64,000 nucleotides of DNA from Ancylostoma caninum (Eukaryota > Nematoda > Chromadorea > Rhabditida > Ancylostomatidae). Both the position numbers and the translations under genes were made by a program. Every line of letters starts with the position of its first letter. Positions within the stretch are counted from its first letter, which is position 1. Below the pieces are notes generated by a model, which ran no database searches, had not been told where the DNA came from, and saw only the letters and a program-made list of their open reading frames with translations. This document shows, in pieces, positions 12,785 to 24,629 of the stretch. The stretch is from the NCBI GenBank assembly GCA_037903475.1, contig JBAJFG010000479.1:3148501-3212500 (forward strand), read 5' to 3'.

Positions 12785-15700
12785 ATGGAGACGGAATTTT
12801 TCCCTCCATTCTCAAAACATAATTATTTTCCTCAGCTCTGTGATGGAGTTTCTCTTGAATATGAGCCTAAGAGAGGACGATACATAGTGGTAAGTGAAGA
12901 AGAAGGTCCAAGCCTCTGCTGGAGTTCTTTTTATACGGTCGGTGTTGATTTGAGTTCTACTGCAGTACTGGCTTTTGCAGGCTAATCGGGATATCCCGTG
13001 TGGGGAAGTAGTCTGTTTCGATGTCGGCAAAGTAGTAAGCCTTGATGAACATCTTTGTTGTTACTGTTTGAAAACTCTTCCAGCAGATCACAGCAATTCG
13101 TAAGCGGCGTTTTTGTCCAGGGATATCCACAAAGTTTAAAAAAAAACAGTTCAGGTATTGTGATGGTTGTGTTGAACAGGAGAAAATGTACGGACCATTT
13201 GAGCGACCGTTCGCTGATAAATTGAAGGTAAAGAACTGAATTTCTGACCTGACCCTTCGAATAGCTATTTCTTGAGCCTTTGGTAGCAACGGATTTACTG
13301 ACGCTTCTTCTGTCCCAGTGGCCAGTGATGATCAATTTTTTAGGATCTCGGCATGTTCCGATTAGCTGTGCATCTGGTGTTGTCATACCCCTCCGAAGAA
13401 ATATTGTCATGTTTGAAGACAGGAGAATTCCGAAGAGGTGTGTTGTAGTGATTACATTGCATTTGTTACCCTACACAACTTTTTGGCGATATTGCGTCCC
13501 ACTTTTACAAACCCATGGTAATTGAGTGCTGTTAGGAAAACATATGACGCTGCTAACTAATTTGTCTCAGTAAAAATGCAAAGTAGTGAATGAGTGGCAC
13601 AATCGGAACCGTTCGAGTTACGCCATTATTTCATTTTCACTATTCCCTACCCCGAATGGTCCGGATTGTGGCCATTCATTCTCTACTTTGCATTTTCACT
13701 AGAACAAATTAGTCGGCAGCGTCATACATGGTGTTGTTCAGGGTTCTATTCCTAGACTGAGGGCACAGCAAATGAGCTAAAAGCAGTACTATGAGGCTTT
13801 TGCCCCCTAATACATAATTCTCGAGGCATAACACTATCAGTTTTTTTAAACAACCATCTACTGTTCAAACTGCAGAAATGTTCGACATCATTGCAATGAG
13901 GTCGGACTCATTGGCGGCAGCTCTTTCTCTCCAAGAAGACGAATATCCAGTTGAGTTATCAGGGACTGATTCATTAGTCAAGGACATTGTGAGCAGGCTA
14001 GATAAGGTGAGAATTTGACCTTCTAAAGTATTAATTATTATGTTTTGCACATGTGAACAAGCACAAGTGGTTACACATGCTTCTAAAAATCTTATCCTTA
14101 TTATTCACCCCCATCCCCCTCCTCCCCGCCTTCTACAACAGCTGGGTTCTAATCTAAGGCTCCTATACATCCGTTCCACACTGGGTAAAGGCTTTCCGAT
14201 CATCCCTACAGAAATCACTAATTGAACACTAGGGGAAATTTCCGGTTTGGGGAGGCCGCTGTTGAATATTGCTATCAGCACATGTAATTGGTCATCGCTG
14301 CGATTTAAAATGATGGGAGCCTCTTTTGTAGCCATTGAAACTAGTACTCGAATGACAATTCCATGATCTTTTTGGAGAGCAGATATACAAGGACGATTCT
14401 ACGCTCTCTGCCACGCAAACATCTTTATTTTTGCTTGAACTGAGCAATTCTATGTTCACTTTTATAGCATCCAAGTTGGAAAATGGTACCACGTGCTCGA
14501 CGTCTGGCTGCTTTCCGAACACTCTTGAAGCTCATCTCCTCCAGACTCATGTCGAATGCACATTCTATATATTTTGTGGATTGCCTAGAGAGGAGGGCAG
14601 AGTATGTTAATTTACCCGTTCATATTGTGGAAGACAGCTTTATGTTATTCATAGACAGTAACCTTCTTTTTATGCGCTCTTTTCTTGTACTGGATGTAGA
14701 AAACACCTCACCCAGAGTTAAGCAAAGTGCTGTTCTGGTATTTCCAAAAACTTTTTGCACATATCTCCAATACGAAGTCTTGTTAAGAGATTAGTAATGT
14801 GAATACCGCCTTCAATTCAAATTTGTTTATTTCTATTGTTTCAGAGAAACGCATAATGTACCCACACCCATACCGTCAGGTGTTGGACTTTTTCCAGCTG
14901 CCAGCTGGTTTAACCATTCATGTCGTTCAAACCTCAACAGCTTGTAGGTCCCTAATTCATTTTTCCGCTGCTTTCAAAAAATGTTGGCATTTATATTGCA
15001 GCTTCCACGAAAATAAGTTGATATTTGTTAGTAACGGTATACGAAAGGGCGAGGAAGTGTGTGATAATTATGGAGTTTCATTTTTTAAACATACAAGACA
15101 AGAAAGAACCGTAAGTTCTGTTTTTGTTACCCGCTATTTTCAGACTTATAATTCTGTTTCAATTTTGTTTCCCTAAGCAGATGGTTGCAGGAGTTTTTAG
15201 CAGGTCGTGGATTCACTTGTGACTGTTCTGTTTGTCTTACAAATGATTCCATTGATGACATGTTGGAACCAATCATAGAACACCCGGACGTATGTTATAA
15301 CATTGGGACGCATTTCAAAAACTATCACATTATTTTCTTGCAGCTAATTCTAAAGTCGTTACCGAATGTGAAGGACTATAGACAGTATCGAAATGCGTTA
15401 CCTGATGGACATAAAATTATTGAAACAATAGCCGAAATGTATGTAGGATCTGTGGGTGGAAATGGTGAGAATTTAGGAATCTTTGGATTGTGATGATCTC
15501 CATTACTAATTTTTAAACCACAGATCCAAAAGAAAGGCTGTTTTTGTACGGAGAAGTGCTGGAGTGCCAACGCCGACGTGGCTTACATTTCTCACCAGAG
15601 CAAAGTAAGTATTAATTCACCTATCATGCTATCTATGCAACTATTTAACTTCTACTTCAGTCAGGATACTGCTGAACTGTGTCGTCGCTGACTATGACGC

Positions 15701-16110
15701 GGCATGCAAGTCGTGAGTGTTTGTTTAATATTTATTGGCTAGACCGACTAAATTGTGTACTAGCACGAGTTTTCAGGGCATTACCCTATTTTCAGACTAA
15801 GAAAAAGGCAAAAGTACATGGAAAACATGCAGGTCCATTTATTCGCTGCCTTGGTGCGCATGCGAGCGTTTTATGGGAAACTGTATCCTGCCTATGATGC
15901 TGCTAACGTGAGTTCTCCCGGTTACTACATATACCTTTCTGTAATGAAATCTTATGTTTGCTACTGCATTGCGACGGTTGTTTTCAGCTTGTGGCCGATG
16001 AATTGATCCAAATGCAAGAAGCTGGATCGCGCAAGAATCTCGTAAGCGCAGTTGAAAAACTTCGCACAGTCTTGGAGAGTTTGAAACCAGCTTTACCAAC
16101 ACTTGAGTAG
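12785..16110 (+). CDS. SMYD4-like SET-domain methyltransferase
   Basis: Family role: SMYD proteins are lysine methyltransferases with a SET domain split by a zinc finger. Seen: 14 exons read through to a 483-residue product: 12785-12889, 12981-13099, 13155-13227, 13344-13437, 13876-14006, 14468-14601, 14845-14943, 15002-15110, 15191-15289, 15344-15464, 15524-15604, 15661-15712, 15796-15907, 15988-16110. Early exons carry the SET start (GRYIVANRDIPCGEVV) and a short Cys cluster (CCYC...YCDGC) that looks like a reduced MYND finger. Exon 7 has the catalytic NHSC motif. Exon 8 has GIRKGEEVCDNYG. Exon 9 has the post-SET CDCSVC cluster, followed by a helical C-terminus. There is no N-terminal TPR region as in animal SMYD4, and the first ATG is uncertain. 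A TA-flanked MITE lies in intron 4. AATAAA occurs at 16412. Confidence 0.85.
13545..13724. mobile_element. 180 bp MITE, TA-flanked (copy 1)
   Basis: The element has imperfect terminal inverted repeats beginning TGACGCTGC-AACTAATTTGT and is flanked by TA on both sides, which fits a Tc1/mariner-type target duplication. It lies in intron 4 of the SMYD4-like gene. A second, diverged copy with the same ends and interior sits at 20840-21018. Confidence 0.75.
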
Positions 16111-17253
16111 AGGACTAAGCATGTGTAGATGACGGTGGAACCTACTGTTGCTCGAAATCATATACGAGATTCTATGGTGCAGTGTGGAAGAAGTCTTCTA
16201 CAAGATGTAAGTGCCATGCTTAGGTAATTAGGTACTGTGACGCACCTCTTTCTCAAATATATCAAGGTCACGTAACCTCGAGATTTGTTGAGTGTATGCT
16301 TCATCTGCCTGACGCTTCCATCATAACATGTCATTATGTTATTCAATCGGGTTCGTTTATTAATATTTTTCGTATATACTTGATTGTTCAAGTTGTAGAT
16401 ACTTTGTATAGAATAAATTATGGTCAAGCGTGGATGACAGGTGATCAGGAAGGAGGGTGAGGGGCGGGGGGGGGGGGGGGTGGGAGAGGGGGGTTGTCAT
16501 GTAGAGGTTGACTTTTCATCGGGGGGGGGGGTTGTCATGTAGAGATTGACTTTTCATCACCATGCTTAAACCTGATGGATTTATTTATTTATTTATTTGA
16601 TACGCCAAAAATGAGGCGTGCTCTACAAATCAGGCTAACTTCAGAGAAGAAAAACTCAGTCGAAAAAGAAAAGAGGAACAACGAACATTCAAGAAATCAA
16701 AATTAAAGAAAAGAGAGACTCAAGGGCTCGTTCCACGCTACTGAGCGAGACCTCACTCAATTTCTGGGATTGTATAATGTTAAACGGCTCAGAATCATTA
16801 ACATTAGATCTGGAGGAACGCTACCAAGTTTTCCTGAGCGAAATGATTTCCGGTTGGTTGCGTATATCCCATGAAAGATTCTGTATCCATTGCATGTTTC
16901 AAATGCGTTTAGTTGCTATGTTTCATTTGAAAGAAGTAAATTTTTTAAAACTTTATCTATATATTATTACTACACACCAGTAACAAAGTACGAGAAGAGG
17001 TGAGATGTGAAGCTGTCCTAAGGGCAAAAGTTAACGATGATTTTAAGCTGAGGATCACACTCATTTCGAAAATTATACATCAAATATGGTAGAAAGGACA
17101 ACCGCACATGCAACCGGTGCAAGATTGGGACGAGGGAGATGTAGAATTGGATCCGTTTTAATGTTGGCACATGCACTGAGAACTCCCTCTCCGGCAGATT
17201 AAATACCAGTATCAAACACGAGAACGAAAACCTTGGGATTTGAAGTCTTCCAC
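16111..17253. repeat. Convergent intergenic region: G-run tandem repeat and retroposon-like tail
   Basis: This separates the 3' ends of the SMYD4-like and PTPA genes. At about 16460-16560 a poly-G run is followed by two tandem copies of a roughly 46 bp unit (G-run, then TTGTCATGTAGAG-TTGACTTTTCATC). At 16580-16600 there is TTTA x5. Read on the minus strand this is an (AAAT)n tail at the end of sequence running down from about 17.0 kb, which resembles the 3' end of a SINE or non-LTR element. No coding exon was recognised. Confidence 0.5.
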
Positions 17254-19777
17254 TCACTCATCTATTTTTGGGAGATGTGGTGAAGATGGTATTGGATGTT
17301 CCACAACTTCATCCGTTACAGCTTTAGTGAATACCATCGGATGCGGAGCCTTCATCTCTTCACCGGAAGCTGTGGAAGCAGCGTCCGTGTCGGATCGCTT
17401 TTCGAAAGAAAACAAAGATCCGAAACGGAAGTGCTGTACAACGGGGAACTTTTTCAGTACCTAAAATTATATTACGTTGTCAGTTAAGAATACGTACACC
17501 GGCTTCATCAAGACACATACCTCCCCTTCATACATCTTGAAAAGTCCACTGTTTACTTTTGTCCAGGTTGGAACAGCAGAAATGTTCCACAACTGGTTGG
17601 AATGTTGATAAAATGGTCCAGTTTTCGTCTGAACAGGCAGTTCCAAGTCCTAACCAGGGGATTAACAAAAAAGTTCTACAAACTCTACCTGATTTATAAA
17701 ATTGACGCAATCAAGGAAAAGGTATTTGTGAGCGTTAGCTTCGACTGTTGTAGGTTTCAGATAAGAATCAGGTACGAGCGATTTATTGCCTATAATACAT
17801 CACATTTTCGGCTCATGTTTACCAATTACTGTGTTGTGTGTGATATGACAAACAACACATACCAGCTAACTGAGCACTTCCCCATAGGAAAGGTATAAAC
17901 TGGAAGTCGTCTAGCGAATGAACGCCTTGACTGCCGGCTGGCTCCATTTTATATGTCGTCTGCAGGGAGCGGCACAATTGTAGATATCTGAAGGAAGGGT
18001 TATGTCTAATTTGAATATTTCTACAACTACAGTAGGCGTCGATGGCGGTGCGTTTTTCGGGGACACGGGAAGAACGCGACGCTGCTCCACCGCTTGAGCT
18101 GGAATGGCAAGTCAGGGGGTTTTTTTTTTGATAGTTTCTCGTAATATTGGATGTTACTTACCGAGAAAACTAATCATCTAACAAAGAAACCCTATAATTT
18201 ATTTCGTGGTGAAGATTCCAGATCGAGCAACGCGGTTGCGCCACGCTCTTCCTGAGTCCATGAAAAAAAAAACGCGCCATCATAGACGCTTACTGCATAC
18301 CATTTAAGAACTTGGGAAGTACCATTCGGCACTACGTGGCTAGTTCTGCCCCAGAATTTCAGAATCAAAAATTTCAGACTTTTCCACTGGAGGTTATTTC
18401 ATGCAAGAAGACCAAACTCATATTGTTCTACGAGACCATTTCAGTCTGGTTACGGCAGGGTTAAAGTGAACATGCAGAAGAAAACGCCAATTTCCTCTAG
18501 AAAATGAAAATTTCCCGCGAAATAATGCTGATACTCGTGATCAGCGTATCATATAATCCCGCTATGCAATGTTTCAAAAGATTCAGGTATATAGATATTT
18601 TCTATCGTATACCTACCGTAATTCTACAAACACAGGCAAGGTCAATCACGACTGTACCTCCCACGGCCTGTGGCAGCATGCATCATTGAGATTACCGAGG
18701 GTAAACGCACTAATATCACGCAAATTCACCCGTCGTCAACATAGGCGTCAGCACGTCTACCCAGGGTAATCTCACTGATGTCCCCGATACAGTGTTGCGC
18801 TGCAGAGCGAACAAAATTTTCCTGATCTACGTATCAAATAACCCCTGTAGGTAAAAGTTTGGGCAGAAACAATAAGTAGAAGCCAAATAGTAGTACAAGC
18901 CAAATAATGCCAAATATTTGTGTCTTGTGGTTAAATAAGGTGAAATTACTTACTTGACAAAAACTCGAAGTACTACTGCTTGGTTGTCGCTAGGAGTAAA
19001 GAACCCGATACGGTACAGACAAAGAAGAAATATGACGAATGAAGATTCATGACCTGAAAAAAAGATCTTGTATTGCCGTAATCATCACAATAGTAGAATT
19101 TCCTGCGCCAAACATAAGATAGGAGCAATTTTTGAACGGAGACATTGCACGTGCTGATTTCCCACCCACCTGATCCATAATCGATTCTCGTCGAATTTCC
19201 GAAGGAATCCTCAAGATATGCGCATAATTCGACAACGGCTGGTTTCAACTCATCTGGCAGAATATCGGCAACGACACTACTCATCTCCTAGATAGCTCTT
19301 TTTGAAAATTCACAGTTGTATGAATCAAAAGCAAATCTGCGTAAAGCTCACCTGCACTAAGTGATCATGCCATTTTCTATATGATTTGTTACCATATCTT
19401 TGATTCATATCCTGCTCGGGCGGAAATAGTTCCATCCAGCCCTTGAAGTAAATTTTGACGTACTTTCACGACGCTTTGGGATTTTCTTTAAAACTTCCTC
19501 ACCATCATTTTATCCAACATATCAATGACTTTGATCGCATTCTCGCTCACATGCACATCGTCGCATGTCTTCACGTTCAAGACGGAGTCATTTAATTCGT
19601 GCAGGAAGTCAAGTAGCATCTGATAGCCCTGCAAAAAGATGACTACGGTGGTTCTTAAACACATTACAGCGGAAGATTTCTTACCTCAGAGAAACAGAAA
19701 GGATTCAAATCAAAGATGTTCAGAATACGTCGAGAAGGTTCAGTATAAGTGTGGTTGTGGACATCTATGACTTTCAT
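17254..19777 (-). CDS. PTPA: PTPA: serine/threonine-protein phosphatase 2A activator
   Basis: PTPA is a peptidyl-prolyl isomerase-like protein that activates PP2A by promoting metal loading of its catalytic subunit. Nine exons (19777-19685, 19628-19503, 19441-19352, 19287-19170, 19053-18954, 17987-17863, 17789-17689, 17628-17521, 17460-17254) join in frame to 355 residues, close to the family's usual length. The hallmark blocks are all present: [26 protein letters not shown] written here as [74 protein letters not shown] and [13 protein letters not shown]. The C-terminus adds about 45 hydrophilic residues beyond the core. The ATG lies two bases after a TTTCAG acceptor, suggesting trans-splicing. 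Intron 5 (about 970 bp) contains an inverted-repeat element near 18640-18790. Confidence 0.95.
18638..18795. repeat. Inverted-repeat element in PTPA intron 5
   Basis: Begins with GGTCAATCACGA, a start also seen near 26058 and 34469. It contains inverted copies of GAGATTACC-AGGGTA-ACG about 60 bp apart (near 18687 and 18760). Boundaries are approximate. Confidence 0.5.
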
Positions 19778-20100
19778 CTCTGAAACAGAAAGATTTTATC
19801 ATACAAGTCCTTATAGTTGCTGTCAAATTTTAAGAACAGACGGTGCAAACGCGTGCGTCAGTGACCCGCGCAACTGTAGTTAGATTTTCGAAAAGTCTAC
19901 AGTTAGAGATGAGTTAATTATAATGACCTAAATAAGATGATTATGAATGATTACATGGGAACCAGTGGAAAAAACTTGAAATATAATTCTCGTTGAAACT
20001 TGAAGTATAACAACTGTGGGTTACTAAATTTTTCTACCAAGTCTCAAAAAAATTCGCATTCAGTCCAGTTCCACACCACAGAGTTCTTGATCCTCCAAAC

Positions 20101-20367
20101 AGGACTGCCTAGCATGTACAGTCCTGTAGATCAGGAGGGAAGGATCTCCGCGACGCTTAGAATCCTCCACGTCGTTATCTCCAGCAAGCAGATCGTGGGT
20201 CGACATGTTAGACATAACTGCGTATCATGGTCGAACGTTGTCTTCAGTCATCTCCAACATGTCGACCCATGATCTGCTTGCTGGAGATAACAACGTGGAA
20301 CGACGTGGAGGATTCTAAGCGTCGCGGAGATCCTTCCCTCCTGATCTACAGGACTGTACACTGTCCT
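20101..20367. repeat. Long near-perfect palindrome (foldback element)
   Basis: Arms of about 110 bp (20101-20208 and 20255-20367) are inverted copies around a spacer of about 45 bp. The right arm carries a short insertion (a second ACGACGTGG-like block). Ends read AGGACTG and CAGTGTCCT. No coding capacity. Confidence 0.8.
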
Positions 20368-20574
20368 ACATGAGCATGACAACTTTTACATAGGATGCGA
20401 GATGCACCTAGCAGCTGCCGTCCTTCTTGACCCCATTTGCCTCCAGCGTTACTGATGTATAGCACTGTTGCGGCGCTTGAAGACAAGGAGATGAAACCCT
20501 TTCAGGATTATCCACAAAATGGATAGCCGGATGACACTGAGCTGAGTTTTAACGCATTGAACTAAAGAAACAAA

Positions 20575-20728
20575 ACTCCAAATGGCCAGGTGAATACGGA
20601 CCAGTTCCGCGGCGCGGCAGCGTTGCGCAGATAATCAGAGAATATAATCAAAGCGAGGAGTGCAGTAGACAGCAAGGGTGTCATGCTGCGTCGCGGCACT
20701 GGTCCGTATTCACCTGGCCGTTTGGAGT
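20575..20728. mobile_element. 154 bp MITE with about 40 bp terminal inverted repeats
   Basis: Starts ACTCCAAATGGCCAGGTGAA and ends with the inverted copy. About 40 bp at each end match with three or four differences. No target duplication is obvious. Confidence 0.7.
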
Positions 20729-20839
20729 CTCTCGTAGACGTTCATCCCACTACTTGTCAGAAGCAGCGTTCTAGAAAAAATGCACAGGAAACTCCAAAAT
20801 TTGAGTCCTCCTTATATAGAAACCCTACAAGTGGATATA

Positions 20840-21018
20840 TGACGCTGCCAACTAATTTGTCCTCGCAAAAATGCTAAGTAGAGAATGAATGGCAGAATCC
20901 GAACGCTTCCAGTTATGCCACTACTTCATTTTCACTGTGCCATACCCCGAACGGTCCGGATTGTAGCCATTCATTCCGAACTTGCATTTTTACGCGGACA
21001 AATTAGTTGGCAGCGTCA
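20840..21018. mobile_element. 179 bp MITE, TA-flanked (copy 2)
   Basis: Same family as 13545-13724: ends TGACGCTGCCAACTAATTTGT and its inverse, flanked by TA. The interior ACGGTCCGGATTGTAGCCATTCATT block is shared with copy 1 with few differences. Confidence 0.75.
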
Positions 21019-22289
21019 TATATGCTGACTTAGCGGCGAATACGCGTAGCGGTCGAATTGTGGTGGTTCGACTCCTCTTCCGCGCTGTTGTTCAAAAATG
21101 CGGAACAGCTGGATTTCTCTGGATTGTGCTAATTGTTAGGTATATAAGTGAATTTCAGTATGGGCTGCGTTTATACAATGTTTTTGTACAAGGATAGCCG
21201 CACTGGACCACTGTATCGAACCCACTGTTCCACTGATCTCAAACAGCAGAGCAGTAGAGGAGTCAAACCATCGAAATTGAGCCTCCATGCGCCTATAATT
21301 ATGGATTTCGTGGACTCCACAGTCCATCCACAGAGTTTTGATCTATGCCACTCGAATGCAACCGTTCCGCGTACGCCCGCTTCACTTCGGGGGGTTGTTT
21401 TTAACATGCGAATGTAAACCGAAATCCGTGCGAGCCACAAGTCAGAACACGCAATACTTGTGAAAACCCGCTCAGCTCTTTGCACGCAGCAAACCACCAC
21501 TTGTCAATGTTTTTTGAATGGACTGCACTGTTTTACCTGGGCTGGAAACAAGAAAGAGGGACAGAGAGGTATTAGAAAGGAAAGAATTCACACTATTCCA
21601 TTTTAAACATGCTCAAAACACGCTTCTCCTTAGCCATGAGAAAGCTCTTGTTAGAATTCCCTAGCTCCATGAAAAAATGAGAGCGGTAACGGCAAAAATT
21701 TCGAAATTTCCCCTTGATTTAATGCTGAAATGAGTTTGCGTGAATATTCCCAACAATTTCTTCTATGCTCGCCCGCATTTCCTGCTATATTGAAAGCGTA
21801 GGGAAATTTTCTTCAAAGAGTACTGACTAATTTTTCAGTGAAACAGAAGAATATGAAAGGAACTAGGACTGTGAGGGTTCTCAACGATAGTGTGAAGTGA
21901 AAACAGCACTGAGTGTGCTGGGAGCTGAGAATACTCCCGCAGAAATCCGCTCGTATCGATTTCTGCAATCGCACTCCCGGAAGATTCTCTCGCAAAACGC
22001 ACACTTCCTGACTTTCGTTTCGATACGAAGTGCCTTAGTACACTTTAAAATGTTCCATTAAACGTATAGGAAATGGTGGCTTGATTTTGATTATTGATTT
22101 TGTTTTCGAAAACGATTTCATAGTCCTATTTTTAGACGTCAAGCTGTTTTTTAATGTTATTTCCTCCTTTCTTTTTCTCCTTATACTATGTGTGTAGAAC
22201 CTCAAAGATTCTTTGATATATGGCGACTTCCAGAGGAAATATGTACCTCATCAGTAATAATTTTATCAACTTTCAGGCGGCGGATATTT

Positions 22290-22856
22290 ATGTCCACCGC
22301 AGCAGCTGCCACCAGCCGAAGTCGTGTGCTCGCTATTTACAAAGAAATTTTGAGGCTTGGTACTTTTAAAATCGGTTTTTCTTTAATACTGTGAATCAAT
22401 TCAGTACATTTACTTCATGTTCAGGAAAGAACTGGGTCGCTAAAGATGCTGAGCGGACGCTGATCGAGCGCAAAGACATTGTTAATGAGGCGAAACAGGC
22501 CTTCCGTGATAATAAGGAAGTAGGTCTCACCTTTTTTTTTTAAATTTTCATCCTATTATCGTCTATTATCGTGAAATTTTTTCGAGGTGAAAGATCCAAA
22601 GCAGATAGCCGAGCTGATATTGGAGGCAGAAAAACGTATTGTTCAAGCTGAACATTATGGAATCCCTTACGCACGACCAGACTATGTCGCACCTCAAACA
22701 GCTTATAGTGAGTAGATTCATAGGTCATTCATAGATCACTATTCTTTTTTCCTATTGTTCCCTCCAAAATTTTGCAATTTTTACCTGAAGAATCTTGCAG
22801 ACGTCAACACCGCCAACAAACAGTTCAGTAAGCGCACACGAAGGCCGAGAGACTGA
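22290..22856 (+). CDS. LYRM1: LYRM1-like LYR-motif protein
   Basis: LYR-motif proteins are small helical adaptors, mostly mitochondrial, that dock on acyl-ACP or assembly factors. LYRM1 itself is poorly characterised. Four exons (22290-22359, 22425-22519, 22587-22707, 22801-22856) join to 113 residues. Exon 1 holds the LYR-type motif (VLAIYKEILRLG, with IYK in place of LYR). Exon 2 has ERKDIVNEAKQAFRDNK. Exon 3 ends in EHYGIPYARPDYVAPQ, matching the H-Y-x-IPY-x-RP signature of LYRM1. A TTTCAG acceptor lies 14 bp before the ATG. It is the first gene of a tight three-gene cluster. Confidence 0.88.
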
Positions 22857-23001
22857 ACGACATTCTGGCGTTCGTTCCACTCACTTCAACTCTGTGAGTT
22901 TTATAGTGGTCAATCATTAGTTTGTTGCCCTTCTTTTGGCCCCGCAAACTTCAAGTCTCATTATGAGTTCTCTTCGTTAATGCGTTTCTGAGCCTTTTCA
23001 G

Positions 23002-24410
23002 GTAGCTGTAGTCTTTACTCGCCGTTATTTCGCTGGCTCAGCTATATCCGAAGAAGTTCTGAATGACATCGTCAGGCTATGCTCTACAAACGCACAATTT
23101 TATACCGATTTTGTGCACTCTGTATTATGTAGTGATGTTCTGGAGAAGTATCCAGTTCGTAAGAGCTATCGTCGCAAACTTCTTAAACAACTAATTGACA
23201 TAGTGAGTTTTCCTACCCAGTTCATTTCACTTTTTTAAATGTTTTTTATCCACTGCGAGCTTAGATGGATCGCAGCGGCATTGAGATTCTGGACGTGCTT
23301 TATGCAGCTTGTGCTTCTTGCATGTTGGATTCAGCGGAATATTCTTTCCGGATATTTTTAACCCAAAACCTCGACGACGTGCTTGTTGTACTTCGAGAGT
23401 CAAATCAGCAGCTGTGCTACGGTACTACAGGTCTCTCATTGTGGCAGGTATTGTGTTATATCACCTCGTTTCATTCTAGTAACCCACCTGAGATAGCATC
23501 TTATCAAGTCTTCAGGCGTCCTGCGACCTAGCGAATTTCCTCTGTTGTTTTACCAACATGTCGAACAAGAACGTGCTTGAACTGGGTGCCGGATGTGGTT
23601 TGACAGGTGATTTTTAGATTTTTTTAATTCTAGAATACGACTAATCGATACGAATGTCGTAGCTTACTTGTTCTTTCTTCTTGCTTGAAATTTGCTCTCC
23701 AGGTATTGCTATTGCAAGAACATTTTCTGGATGTTCCGTAACCCTTTCCGACTACGATCCTAAGGTGCTCAGTCAGCTGGAGTTCAACGTCGGAGAGAAC
23801 ATGGACAAGGTGAAAAAATCTATTGTTTAGTTCTGTTTTCTCTGTTTCGCAATTTGCGTCAATCTTTTCTTAGGCGTGCTCTCAAATTAAAGTGCTCAAC
23901 CTTGATTGGACCACATTTAGTACCGATCAATTGGACGAGATCCCGGATATAGTCATAGCTGCAGGTAATGCATGTGTTTTCTTTGCAGATTCCTCATCAT
24001 TATCTCTTCGAAGTGATTTTTTTCAATAGACGTGGTGTACGATTGCTCAATACTACCTGCCTTATGTGGTGTTATGCGCATGTGTCTATCAGCTAAACAA
24101 GGATGTTGTGCCTATGTTGCATCCACTCTGCGTGATCCCTTAACCTTGGAAGCTTTCAGAGATAAATTAGGTTTGCTCTCTTGTGTTTTCTTTGTCACAT
24201 ATCAGTTGTTTTCTCGTTTTGAAGGCTTTACAATAATATGTTGCAGATGAAAATGGTCTTCGAGTAAACGACGAGATGCGGTATCAATACGGTGTATTTA
24301 CTTTCAACGATGGCTCAAAGTTTAAATCTACCTCGCTTTTTCCTCACTCGTCCACCCTGGATGCTCCCACAATTATATTTGAAGTTGTCATAAAGATTGG
24401 TATTAATTAG
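23002..24410 (+). CDS. EEF2KMT: EEF2KMT/FAM86-type protein-lysine methyltransferase
   Basis: Family role: FAM86/EEF2KMT is a seven-beta-strand methyltransferase (MTF16 group) that methylates a lysine of elongation factor 2 using S-adenosylmethionine. Seen: seven exons (23002-23202, 23265-23446, 23515-23606, 23703-23809, 23874-23964, 24030-24170, 24247-24410) read without interruption. Exon 3 carries motif I ([14 protein letters not shown]). Exon 4 has the acidic post-I strand ([11 protein letters not shown]). Exons 5-6 give IVIAADVVYD, the D-V-x-Y-D motif of this group. The N-terminal FAM86 region ([31 protein letters not shown]) is present. The first exon as read has no in-frame ATG, so the true start lies upstream in the 146 bp after LYRM1 or in an exon I cannot place. 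Distinction from METTL21-like paralogues rests on the N-terminus. AATAAA lies near 24493. Confidence 0.85.
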
Positions 24411-24629
24411 CTACTAATATTGGTTTAGTTTTAGGTAGTGTTTAGCTGATATTATTTTCGGCATTATAGGTTTGAGGATGAGAAATTTCCGAATAAATAA
24501 ACCATTGAAGACGATGTACTACAGTTGATAGTTCAAGTCATGCGCTGTGATCGCGAATACCTTATTTTCGTCTCTACCTGTTTTCATCGTTCATTTCTGT
24601 GTTTACGCATGATTTCCCGTTGAAGAAGG

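Larger units (their letters stand above)
19778..22289. other. Divergent intergenic region packed with inverted-repeat elements
   Basis: The 2.5 kb between the PTPA and LYRM1 starts holds four separate inverted-repeat structures: 20101-20367, 20575-20728, 20840-21018, and a weaker one at about 21050-21300. The remainder (21.4-22.29 kb) is AT-rich with no gene seen. It should include the promoter of the LYRM1 cluster. Confidence 0.6.
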
